Position numbers and translations under genes: made by a program. Of a stretch of DNA of 55,999 nt, positions 38,892-46,697 are shown one piece after another; positions within the stretch are counted from its first letter, which is position 1; the number at the start of each line of letters is the position of its first letter. The notes under the pieces were generated by a model that was not told the DNA's origin, made no database searches, and was given only the letters and a program-made list of their open reading frames with translations. This stretch comes from a virus: the IMG/VR virus record IMGVR_UViG_3300018036_000011, positions 1-55,999 of that record. The stretch is one strand, 5' to 3'.

Positions 38892-39644
38892 TTATGTCCA
38901 TTCATCAAATAATTCATCTAGGTTTACATCATCAACATTTGTGTTGACCTTATCTAATGAAATCTTTTCAATCACAGCAATAGATGCGGTGTTATTTGTA
39001 GGTAGTTCTTTTCTCTTGGTAGAAGATAGAAGATTGACAATCTCCTCTCCAGAGGTATTTTCTTCTTTTTCAACTCCCTGAGAAACAAAGTTATCTATAA
39101 TATCATTTAAGCCAGTGCTTGATTCTCGGTTAATATTAAACGACTTAGACCCCCATCGTTGACCTAAAGCAATTTGCTCTTGGCAAAGCTTAAGCTGATC
39201 TCTGAGTCGGCCTTGAATGTCTTTTAAGTCTGACCTTTTTGCTTTGATAACAACAAGCAGGTCTTCAAGGTCGTGTACAGAGAGACTAAAGTCATTAATC
39301 TTACTTTGAATATGTACTAGTCGAGTAGCTGCTAGAGCTTCACGTTCTTTTTGACTTCTACCAGACCTAACATGAGGGTCATTTGCAATAAGCTGAGTCT
39401 GCTCGAGAGTATATTCAGTTTGCTTTACAAGCAGAGATCTCTTTAGCTTTTGCTGGTTATGACTTACTTCCATAAAGATCTTCTCTGTGGCAGAGAGAAA
39501 TCCTCTAACTTCACTAACTTTATAGTTTAGTCTACTTGGACCAAACTCAATAGGGTCAGCATCTAGCTGTACATCCATTTCAGATAGTTTTGTATATATG
39601 CGATCAATGTACTCTTGTGTAATCATAGCTCTCTCCATCATCAT
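38892..39644 (-). CDS. Coiled-coil protein of unknown function
   Basis: A 250-residue, largely helical protein. Residues 1-160 form an extended coiled coil with heptad repeats; NDPHVRSGRSQKEREALAAT near residue 90 resembles a segment I recall in conserved phage proteins of unknown function. The C-terminal 70 residues are acidic and disordered, ending NVDDVNLDELFDEWT. The ATG overlaps the previous stop (TAATG) and follows AGGAGAAAAGTA. A role in replication or recombination is possible from its acidic tip, like that of the SSB candidate, but is not shown. Confidence 0.55.
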   Translation of the reverse strand: MMMERAMITQEYIDRIYTKLSEMDVQLDADPIEFGPSRLNYKVSEVRGFLSATEKIFMEVSHNQQKLKRSLLVKQTEYTLEQTQLIANDPHVRSGRSQKEREALAATRLVHIQSKINDFSLSVHDLEDLLVVIKAKRSDLKDIQGRLRDQLKLCQEQIALGQRWGSKSFNINRESSTGLNDIIDNFVSQGVEKEENTSGEEIVNLLSSTKRKELPTNNTASIAVIEKISLDKVNTNVDDVNLDELFDEWT

Positions 39645-39970
39645 TACTTTTCTCCTGCAAGCAAGAGTTGTTTGTAGTTGGCTTTAGTTCCTGCAACCGC
39701 TTCGTTCATTTCATTAACAGAAATAATACCTGATGCACAGGCTTGTCTAAAAGCTAGCACATTAACTTCTAAAGACAACAGGTTTGAAGCAATCCTTGCT
39801 TCATCTGTTGAGAGACCCTCGTCATAGTTTGACACCATAGATAAGAAAACATCACCACCATTACGGGGTACTTTCACTATACGACTTGCAGTGATCTGCG
39901 TAATCTTACCTTTTTCTCGAATCGTTTCAATTTTTGTTTTTAAGTTATCCAAATCAATATCCTTTCTCAT
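39644..39970 (-). CDS. Hypothetical helical protein
   Basis: A 108-residue protein, mainly helical after a basic start (DLDNLKTKIETIREKGKITQ), with the rest (ARIASNLLSLEVNVLAFRQA) forming a likely helical hairpin. It is translationally coupled to the coiled-coil gene by a TAATG overlap. A TTAAGA-17-TATAAT promoter-like sequence lies 13-41 bases upstream of its ATG. The ribosome-binding site is poor. Function unknown. Confidence 0.55.
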   Translation of the reverse strand: MRKDIDLDNLKTKIETIREKGKITQITASRIVKVPRNGGDVFLSMVSNYDEGLSTDEARIASNLLSLEVNVLAFRQACASGIISVNEMNEAVAGTKANYKQLLLAGEK

Positions 39971-39982
39971 TATTCTATGTGT

Positions 39983-40011
39983 ATTATAGGATTGACTTGG
40001 ACTCCTCTTAA
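39983..40011 (-). promoter_or_regulatory. Possible sigma-70-like promoter
   Basis: Minus-strand TTAAGA, 17 bases, TATAAT, ending 13 bases before ATG 39970. The -10 box is perfect and the -35 box matches 4 of 6. It would drive the two coupled genes below it. Confidence 0.3.
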
Positions 40012-40012
40012 T

Positions 40013-40147
40013 TTAATCTTCTTCTCTGCTGTAATATTTGCCGTTTATATACTTGTGATGCTGGTGTAAAACCATGAAGCAAAAAACAACAGCACTTGTT
40101 ACCAATAAGATTAAGATAACAAGCAATACAAGAATCGCATATGTCAT
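40013..40147 (-). CDS. Single-span membrane peptide
   Basis: A 44-residue ORF starting at ATG 40147, six bases after the stop of the preceding gene. It has one hydrophobic helix (YAILVLLVILILLVTSAVVF) followed by a polar, histidine-rich cytoplasmic tail ending SREED. The tight spacing and clean helix-plus-tail layout support a real gene; the binding site (AGAGG within the previous gene) is rather far. Function unknown. Confidence 0.5.
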   Translation of the reverse strand: MTYAILVLLVILILLVTSAVVFCFMVLHQHHKYINGKYYSREED

Positions 40148-40152
40148 AAAAT

Positions 40153-41472
40153 TCACTTAAGCCTCTTTACAGTCAAAACAGGGTCTGACCCCTCTACTTT
40201 AATCGCTATTCTAAATCGTTCCTTATAAACCAAATCCCCATATTTGTTTCTTCTGCCTTTTGCTGAATCATGATCTAAGACTTGGCAATCAGGAATTTCA
40301 TGGGTATCTAAGTACTCTTTAAGTACCCACACTCTCCTATAGTGTGAAGAATAATATCTGGGGTCTACTTCTTTTCTATTTCTCTTAACAGAAGAAGCCC
40401 ATTCTGGCTCACCTCCAGAGATATATGTGATCTTATAGTATTCACCATTTGATTTCTTCACTTTTCCATAGAAAGGTGTTTGAGCGTTTTTCTTTCTTGA
40501 GGCCACTCTAGTTTTCTTAGTAGTGACTTCTTTTGATCTTGCATACAGAAGAGTCTTAATCCCTATATCCATAGCTTCTCCCATTCTGGAGAGTTCCAGA
40601 TTGAAGCTATCAGAAGTCTCTGCTTTGAAAGAGTAGTTTCTATCAACACTAATATCAAACTCGAAACCAAGACTCTCTCCGAGTCCGAGTTGAATAAACT
40701 CTATCTTCTCTTTCAGATCTGACATATCTTTTGCATACAGTCTAGCAAGAGAAAAGGTACTTTCATGATTTGGTTCAGATACTAGATGAACAGCAATAGG
40801 ATTTCTAGTTCCTAAATACCTTTCAAAGTGATCTTTTGAAACTTCCCATTCCTGACCATTCATCTTTTCAAAGTTAACAATCAGGACACCACCTACTTTT
40901 GATTCGTTCGCAGAAAACTTGTATCCACTTTTGGTTTGAAAAGACTCATTACTATCAGAGAAAGCAATTGCAGATTTAACATACAGAGAAGAGTTGCTTG
41001 TACTCACCCAACTAATAGCAGGTAGATCAACCAGATCTTCATAAGGAGTTTTATCTACAGGGATAGCTTTCAGTGATTCTATTAACTCATCTTTGATAGA
41101 ATACTCATCAGCACCTTTAACGTAGTAGTTTAGCAAGTAGTTTATTTCTTGAGGAATCATCAACAGGTAGTTGAGAGCTAACTCAACAACATCTGTTTCT
41201 ATTTCTCCTACATAAACTTTTACATCTTGCCATGCAGTATCTTTATTTTCTTCCAGATCTATTTCATCTTTTTGATGAGCAATCAAACCATATGCTCTAT
41301 CATTCAGAGATTGAGTAACTACTTGAATCAATCTCTCATGTAAGTCTTTCCTATACACAGGAAGACTTACTTTTCTTAATTCATTCTTAAGGGAGTTAAA
41401 GAAATCTTTAGTCATAGAATCAGATTCTATACGTTTTAGAAGACTATCTTTAGGAATAGTTGTTGTTATCAT
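40153..41472 (-). CDS. Hypothetical protein with uncertain start
   Basis: A 439-residue protein with no membrane segment. The N-terminal 300 residues alternate helices and strands; the C-terminal part is basic (TKKTRVASRKKNAQTPFYGK) and ends in a small beta domain. The RVASRKK segment resembles the RVASRYLR tags of other genes. The ATG at 41472 has no recognisable ribosome-binding site, and the frame stays open for about 37 codons upstream, encoding a Ser/Thr/Asn-rich stretch with no usual start codon. The real 5' end may differ. No family recognised. Confidence 0.55.
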   Translation of the reverse strand: MITTTIPKDSLLKRIESDSMTKDFFNSLKNELRKVSLPVYRKDLHERLIQVVTQSLNDRAYGLIAHQKDEIDLEENKDTAWQDVKVYVGEIETDVVELALNYLLMIPQEINYLLNYYVKGADEYSIKDELIESLKAIPVDKTPYEDLVDLPAISWVSTSNSSLYVKSAIAFSDSNESFQTKSGYKFSANESKVGGVLIVNFEKMNGQEWEVSKDHFERYLGTRNPIAVHLVSEPNHESTFSLARLYAKDMSDLKEKIEFIQLGLGESLGFEFDISVDRNYSFKAETSDSFNLELSRMGEAMDIGIKTLLYARSKEVTTKKTRVASRKKNAQTPFYGKVKKSNGEYYKITYISGGEPEWASSVKRNRKEVDPRYYSSHYRRVWVLKEYLDTHEIPDCQVLDHDSAKGRRNKYGDLVYKERFRIAIKVEGSDPVLTVKRLK

Positions 41473-42012
41473 ATTTGTAAAACCATTTGTTGTATGAGTT
41501 GTATTAGAACTACTACTATTAGCTGAAGCTATATTAGTATTGGTATGTGTTATATGATTAGTTGTAGAAGAAGAACTAGATTATGTTTTCTTTTTTTTCG
41601 TAAACCTTAGACGATACAAGTATCTTACTAACCTTTACTCAAACTATTAGAGTCTTACATCCTCTAATAGATATATACTTAAGTAATGTTATCTTTGTAG
41701 ATACTAGAAGAGACTAGTTAGAGATAGTTGCCTATCAGATATCTCAACGGAGTAATGAGACTAACCTTCTCCCAGAAAGCATATCCTCTAAAGTTTATTT
41801 TTAGAGGATACCTATAAGCCTTCATAGCGTATGAACAGTTATTTGATAGCTAGGTGCGTACTAACAAGTAGCTTATCCCACCTAGTAGGTATTACCTACC
41901 TCTCTACCTGTAAGAGTTGAGAGGGCTGGTTCTCTTTATACAATAATTCATGCTGAGTGCAAGAAAATTTATAAGAGGGGTTGAACAAAGAAAAATAAAA
42001 GGAGAGAGATTG
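41473..42012. other. 540-bp gene-free, hairpin-rich region between divergent genes
   Basis: The longest non-coding stretch of the window. Its left 110 bases are low-complexity and continue the frame of the gene at 41472 on the minus strand. The rest contains several inverted repeats: TATTAGAG/CTCTAATA at 41645-41669, GTT-GAGATA/TATCTCAAC (one bulge) at about 41720, TATCCTCTAAA/TTTAGAGGATA at 41782-41810, and GTAGGT/ACCTAC near 41886-41900. It leads into the clamp-loader and nrdA genes. It could hold a structured RNA, a leader or a replication origin; the sequence does not tell which. Confidence 0.45.
41782..41810. repeat. Strong inverted repeat
   Basis: TATCCTCTAAA and TTTAGAGGATA form a perfect 11-bp stem around the 7-base loop GTTTATT. 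There is no T-run directly after it, so it is not an ordinary terminator. It is the strongest of several hairpins in the gene-free region before the clamp-loader genes. Confidence 0.6.
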
Positions 42013-42603
42013 ATGATTGTTATACATCATGGGAGTGGAGTAGAAACAGCTTTAGGAGAGCTGCTAGAAGATAAGAATCTTGTTAAGCCACCTTATAAGG
42101 ATTTAAAAGCAGATGCTGTGAGAGATCTTGTAGCTACTTATTCACAAGTATGGCCTATTAGGAATCCTGTAATAGTTGCTGGTCCTCTTGATGAAGCTAA
42201 TCCCTCAACTTTAGATATTCTGTTGAAAAGAATAGAAGAACCTCTTGAGGGTTCTCCAGAGTTAATTCTGTGGGCTAGAGATTATGGTTCTGTTCCTCCA
42301 ACTATTAGATCACGCTGTGGTGAACAGTTTCATTATCAGTTTGTAGGTCAACATGAACTATATCAGTTAGCAGAAACGCTCTTAAAAGGACTTTTAGAGA
42401 AAAACCTAGTGGTTGTATCGGATTCACTAAGAAAAGTCGATACAGGTCAATACAGAGCTTTTCTTGAAGCTTATGTGGAAGTTGTTTTAGATAAGAAAGA
42501 AGTAGATTTGTATACAGAAGATCTGAAGATGGTTTTAAGAAGACCTAGAGTAAGTCAAATAGCCTTGTATGGATTCTTTTTAGGGGGTCTGAAATGTCAG
42601 TAA
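42013..42603 (+). CDS. holB: Clamp-loader subunit delta' (HolB-like)
   Basis: I start at ATG 42013, behind AAAAGGAGAGAGATTG, giving 196 residues. The fold signature of a clamp-loader AAA+ domain without a P-loop is visible: PVIVAGPLDEANPSTLDILL then KRIEEPLEGSPELILWARD, matching 'DEAdxxsxxAxNALLKxLEEPP'; and PTIRSRCGEQFHYQF, matching the 'tixSRCq' sensor element. Lack of ATP-binding residues fits delta', the stator. The 3' end overlaps the delta gene. DnaX (13.7 kb) would be its partner. The protein is short compared with bacterial delta' (about 330), so the collar domain is reduced. Confidence 0.75.
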   Translation: MIVIHHGSGVETALGELLEDKNLVKPPYKDLKADAVRDLVATYSQVWPIRNPVIVAGPLDEANPSTLDILLKRIEEPLEGSPELILWARDYGSVPPTIRSRCGEQFHYQFVGQHELYQLAETLLKGLLEKNLVVVSDSLRKVDTGQYRAFLEAYVEVVLDKKEVDLYTEDLKMVLRRPRVSQIALYGFFLGGLKCQ

Positions 42604-43511
42604 TGGTTTTACATGGGAACTCAAAGAGTTATATCCAGATTAGATCTCAAGAGATTCTTGAAGAATACAGAGCGAATGGTTATGAAGTCAGAGATCTTTC
42701 CCCAAAGAGTGAACTCTCTCTGGAAGAGTGTTTCAGCTCTGGTTTGTTTGACACAAGCCCTATTTTAGTTTTTGTTAAGAACCCTATGAAAGTTAAAGGT
42801 CTTAGTGCTTACTTGAAAGATACAAGGGGTTGTGAGGTTCTTGTATGTTATGACAAGGATAAATTGCCGAAGATGTTAACAGGCTATATGTCTCAATGTT
42901 TTACAGAGCCTAAATACGACAATCAGAAATTAGATTGGTGTGCTAAGTTTGTATCAGACTATGTAGAAAGGCACGGGAAGAAGATTTCGAAAGATCTTTC
43001 AAAGGCTGTTGTTTCAAAAGTAGGTACAGATCTTGGTGTCCTTCGATTTGAGGTCTTGAAATATGTCATGTCAAGCGAGGGGGAAGATATTACTCCACGA
43101 ACCATTGCAGGGAACTTGGGGGATTTGACAGGGCCAGAGTCTTCTGATTTGATTGACTCTATCATAAGCAGAGACTCGAGAAGATTTCTTAAGGTATGTG
43201 CCAAGATAGAAAAGAGTAGTTCAACAGATCAAACGATGGCTGTTTGTAATGGTCTTTTGTTCTACACTTTAAGACAGTTATTTGACGTAGGTGTTTTGCT
43301 TGCAGAAAAATATACACCCGATCAGATTGCAAATGATTTAGGAAAGAACCCTTGGTTGGTACAAAATATATTAAAGCCTCAAGTTGAGTCATTGGGTCTT
43401 GAAAGAATTATTCTTTTAATAGAGTCTCTATATAACTCAGAGAATTCTGTTCTGAAAGGTTCACGAAACCCTTGGAGCAAATTCAAGTCAGAAATCTTAA
43501 GAAACATTTAA
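42594..43511 (+). CDS. holA: Clamp-loader subunit delta (HolA-like)
   Basis: A 305-residue protein overlapping the delta' gene by 10 bases. The layout follows bacterial delta, which opens the sliding clamp: N-terminal domain with strand VMVLHGNSKSYIQIRSQEIL, then SLEECFSSGLFDTSPILVFV, matching 'a.slFs..rlv.v', followed by a lid domain with helices (LSKAVVSKVGTDLGVLRFEV, as in 'L.....nD...l..Ele KL') and a C-terminal helical collar. The family is divergent, so this rests on pattern and on the neighbour. ATG follows TAGGGGGTCTGAA. Confidence 0.75.
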   Translation: MSVMVLHGNSKSYIQIRSQEILEEYRANGYEVRDLSPKSELSLEECFSSGLFDTSPILVFVKNPMKVKGLSAYLKDTRGCEVLVCYDKDKLPKMLTGYMSQCFTEPKYDNQKLDWCAKFVSDYVERHGKKISKDLSKAVVSKVGTDLGVLRFEVLKYVMSSEGEDITPRTIAGNLGDLTGPESSDLIDSIISRDSRRFLKVCAKIEKSSSTDQTMAVCNGLLFYTLRQLFDVGVLLAEKYTPDQIANDLGKNPWLVQNILKPQVESLGLERIILLIESLYNSENSVLKGSRNPWSKFKSEILRNI

Positions 43512-43549
43512 ATGAAGCCCACAAGGTTATAGTGGGCGAAGGATATGAA

Positions 43550-46225
43550 ATGAAGGTTCAATTCTCAGACCACGCAAATTCTTTGTTGAAATCTTATTAC
43601 ATGAAAGATAGTGATGCTTCTGTTGAAGATGCTTTTAAAAGAGCCTCTTTTGCATACACACCGAACAAGGAGTTGGCTCAAAGAATATATGAGTATGCTT
43701 GTAAGGGCTGGTTTATGTTTAGCTCTCCAATTCTATCTAATGCTGAAAGTTCAGGTATGCCTATTTCTTGCTTTCTCTCGTATGTAGAAGACACAGTAGA
43801 AGGGTTGATTGAACACACGGAAGAATTAAGATGGATGTCTGTGATGGGTGGTGGAGTAGGAGGCCATTGGGATCATGTTCGTTCAGTGAGCAAGAAATCT
43901 CCTGGTCCTATTCCTTTCTTAAAGACTGTTGATTCAGATATGGTTGCATACAGACAAGGATTAACTCGAAAGGGTTCTTATGCAGCATATATGGATGTGA
44001 GTCACCCAGACATTATTGAGTTCTTGAACTTGAGATTGCCAACAGGTGGAGACCCAGCTAGGAAATGTTTTAATCTTAACAATGCAGTAAATCTGACTGA
44101 TGAGTTCATGAGTGCAGTTATGGCTGGTGATAAGTGGGATCTTGTAGACCCTAAGGACAAGACTGTTCGTAATACAGTAGATGCTCGTGAGCTTTGGCAA
44201 AGAATCCTTGAGGTTCGCTTTAGGACAGGAGAACCTTATCTTAACTTCATTGACGAGGCGAACCGACACCTACCTCAACCTCTCAAAGATAAGGGCTTGA
44301 AGATTCATGGTTCAAACCTTTGTGTTCGAGGTGACACACAAGTACTTACTCGTGATGGTTATTTCCAGATCTCATCTTTGGATAATCAAGATGTTGAGGT
44401 TTGGAACGGAAAAGAATGGTCTATGACCACCGTTGTCCAAACAGGAGAAGATCAAGAGATCCTTGAGGTTGTTCTTGACAATGGGACTACTCTTTACACA
44501 ACACCTTATCACAAGTTTTATGACCATAAGGGTCATGTGGCAGAGGCCAAAGATTTAACCACTTCCACAAAGCTCTTGAAGTTTGAGATGCCTGTGGTTG
44601 AGGGTAGGGGCGATTGGGAGAACGCTTATTCTTGTGGGTTCTTCACAGGAGACGGGACATACAACCACCTCCATCAACCAATATCTTATCTTTACGGTAA
44701 GAAGAAGGCATTACTTGACAGGGTCGCCACACCTCTTTGTCGAGTCCACACAGGTTCTAAATCGGATCGGTTTTCAGTTCTCCATGACAAGTCCGAAATC
44801 AAAGCAAAGTACGAAGTGCCTCTTGGTATGTCCTTAAGCACTCGCTTAAAGTGGCTCTCGGGACTCTTAGATGCAGATGGTTGCGTGGCTAGGAATGGGC
44901 TAAATCAAAGCTTACAGCTTGCGTCTACAAATCGAGACTTTCTCACCGATCTGTGTCTCATGTTAAATACACTTGGAGTTCAGCCCAGAGTGTCAGACTT
45001 CATGCCTGAGAGAACGGTAAACTTTGGCTCGGAGAGGGGTGGTGAGTATCGTTGTAAGGAAGCATGGAGGATCTTAATCAACTCTAACGATACTCAAAAG
45101 CTACTTGGATTGGGCTTGGAAACTCATCGTCTAGTCTTGAAGGAGCACAAGCCACAAAGGTCAGCTTCAAGGTTTGTTCGTGTCCTTAGTGTCTCTAAGT
45201 CACAGGATGCAGACACTTATTGTTTCAACGAACCGAAGAGACACATGGGGGTGTTTAATGGTGTTCTTACAGGCAACTGTAATGAAATTCATCTCCCAAC
45301 AGGTAAAGGTAGGTCTGCTGTTTGTTGCCTTTCAAGCCTTAATGTGGAGATGTTTGATGAGTGGAAAGACACAACTATTGTTGAAGACTTGATTGAGTTT
45401 CTTGATGATGTTTTACAGTACTTCATTGAGAATGCTCCCCCTCAGTTAGGGAAAGCTATCTACAGTGCCAAGAGAGAAAGGTCTTTGGGTCTGGGTACTA
45501 TGGGTTTCCATGCTTACCTCCAAAAGAAGGGTCTTCCCTTTGAGTCTGTCTTTGCTGTTTCAGCTAATCGTAAGATTTACTCAACCATTAAGGAAAGGGC
45601 AGTTGCTTCTTCAAAGCGTCTAGCAGAAATCAAAGGTGAGTATCTTGATGGTATTGGATCTGGCATGAGAAATAGCCACCTGCTTGCTATTGCTCCAAAT
45701 GCTAACTCAGCTATTATTCTTGATACAAGCCCAAGCATTGAACCTTGGAAGTCAAATGCTTTCACACATAGAACCAGAGCAGGTTCTTTTCTTCAGTTTA
45801 ATAAGCATCTAATGGCTGTGCTTGAAAAGCATAGTCCAGAAGAAGATAAGCAAGAGTGGATTGACTCACAGGTTCAGTCTATTATTTTAGCTCAAGGTTC
45901 TGTGCAACATTTAGAGTATTTAAGTGACTTTGAGAAAAATACTTTTAAGACAGCATTTGAGATTGACCAGATGTGGATAGTGGAACACGCTTCTGTAAGA
46001 CAGGAGTGGGTCTGTCAGGGTCAATCTGTAAACTTGTTCTTCCCTGCTGGTTCAGACAAGAACTATGTGAACGCTGTTCACCTTTCAGCATGGAAGAAGA
46101 AGCTCAAGGGTCTGTATTATCTCCGAACCAATGCAGGTGTAGTTGCTGACAAGGTTAGTGAGAAGATTGAGCGTAAGGCATTGAAGGATTATGACATTGA
46201 TGAATGTATGAGCTGTCAGGGTTAG
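43550..46225 (+). CDS. nrdA: Ribonucleotide reductase large subunit (class I, NrdA) with an intein
   Basis: Reduces ribonucleotides to deoxyribonucleotides together with NrdB. I start at ATG 43550 behind AAGGATATGAA; the 26 residues upstream overlap holA. Of 891 residues, 319 form an intein and 572 remain after splicing. Extein landmarks: SSPILSNAESSGMPISCFL (first redox cysteine), GSNL|CNEIHLPT (Asn-x-Cys-x-Glu catalytic triad, split by the intein), SAVCCLSSLNVEM, RERSLGLGTMGFHAYL and the C-terminal CMSC redox pair. There is no N-terminal ATP cone, so activity is probably not dATP-inhibited. Confidence 0.95.
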   Translation: MKVQFSDHANSLLKSYYMKDSDASVEDAFKRASFAYTPNKELAQRIYEYACKGWFMFSSPILSNAESSGMPISCFLSYVEDTVEGLIEHTEELRWMSVMGGGVGGHWDHVRSVSKKSPGPIPFLKTVDSDMVAYRQGLTRKGSYAAYMDVSHPDIIEFLNLRLPTGGDPARKCFNLNNAVNLTDEFMSAVMAGDKWDLVDPKDKTVRNTVDARELWQRILEVRFRTGEPYLNFIDEANRHLPQPLKDKGLKIHGSNLCVRGDTQVLTRDGYFQISSLDNQDVEVWNGKEWSMTTVVQTGEDQEILEVVLDNGTTLYTTPYHKFYDHKGHVAEAKDLTTSTKLLKFEMPVVEGRGDWENAYSCGFFTGDGTYNHLHQPISYLYGKKKALLDRVATPLCRVHTGSKSDRFSVLHDKSEIKAKYEVPLGMSLSTRLKWLSGLLDADGCVARNGLNQSLQLASTNRDFLTDLCLMLNTLGVQPRVSDFMPERTVNFGSERGGEYRCKEAWRILINSNDTQKLLGLGLETHRLVLKEHKPQRSASRFVRVLSVSKSQDADTYCFNEPKRHMGVFNGVLTGNCNEIHLPTGKGRSAVCCLSSLNVEMFDEWKDTTIVEDLIEFLDDVLQYFIENAPPQLGKAIYSAKRERSLGLGTMGFHAYLQKKGLPFESVFAVSANRKIYSTIKERAVASSKRLAEIKGEYLDGIGSGMRNSHLLAIAPNANSAIILDTSPSIEPWKSNAFTHRTRAGSFLQFNKHLMAVLEKHSPEEDKQEWIDSQVQSIILAQGSVQHLEYLSDFEKNTFKTAFEIDQMWIVEHASVRQEWVCQGQSVNLFFPAGSDKNYVNAVHLSAWKKKLKGLYYLRTNAGVVADKVSEKIERKALKDYDIDECMSCQG
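44321..45277 (+). mobile_element. Intein with LAGLIDADG (DOD) homing endonuclease in NrdA
   Basis: A 319-residue protein intron that excises itself. Splicing block A is CVRGDTQVLTRDGYFQI, block B is NGTTLYTTPYHKFYD with the T-x-x-H, and the C-terminal blocks are DADTYCFNEPKRHMGVFNGV and LTGN followed by C. The first residue is Cys, the last is Asn, and the +1 residue is Cys, as required. The DOD endonuclease motifs are SCGFFTGDGTY and LKWLSGLLDADGCV. Insertion is right before the NrdA catalytic cysteine. The DNA looks somewhat richer in GC than neighbouring genes, suggesting separate origin. Confidence 0.93.
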
Positions 46226-46286
46226 TATTTTATTAGTTTCTTTATCTAAAATTCTATAACACATAGAAAAGATAAAGGACTGAAAA

Positions 46287-46697
46287 ATGATAGAAGTAGA
46301 ATACCAACATGACCAATATGCTAGCATTCCTCAACCACCTAGCAAGTCTAAAAAGATGAGTAAGGCTCAACTTATTAAGTTGATCAATGAATACTCAAAT
46401 AGAGCAGATGAGCTAGCAGAACAGCTTGAATCAAAAGACCCTCTTTATGAGAGGAGAGATTCAGCTAACTACTCAAACTTCAAAGTAGCTAAAGTACTAC
46501 ATAAGATGAACTTTGAGGATAAACCTAATGCAGCATACCCCCCAAGAATCTGGGTAGACATCTATGTTTATTCACTAGAAAATGGTGGTGAAACCTTTTT
46601 CCGAAGTTCGATAATCATAAATGCAAAGGATTTCTTGTTCCACACAGGAGCAAGAACCTTAAGCAACAAGATCAGAGCACTTAAGGGCTTACTTTAG
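46287..46697 (+). CDS. Hypothetical protein
   Basis: A 136-residue protein with ATG behind AAAGGACTGAAAA. The N-terminus contains a short heptad stretch (KLINEYSNRADELAEQLESK), followed by a beta-rich part (PPRIWVDIYVYSLENGGETF) and a basic C-terminus. It is transcribed after nrdA and converges with the portal gene, with a 4-base overlap of the 3' ends. No known family; function unknown. Confidence 0.6.
   Translation: MIEVEYQHDQYASIPQPPSKSKKMSKAQLIKLINEYSNRADELAEQLESKDPLYERRDSANYSNFKVAKVLHKMNFEDKPNAAYPPRIWVDIYVYSLENGGETFFRSSIIINAKDFLFHTGARTLSNKIRALKGLL

Noticed and set aside
43472-43549. Upstream in-frame start for NrdA adding 26 residues
   Set aside because: It lies entirely within the holA gene and lacks a binding site, whereas ATG 43550 has AAGGAT at good spacing and gives the usual NrdA N-terminus without ATP cone.
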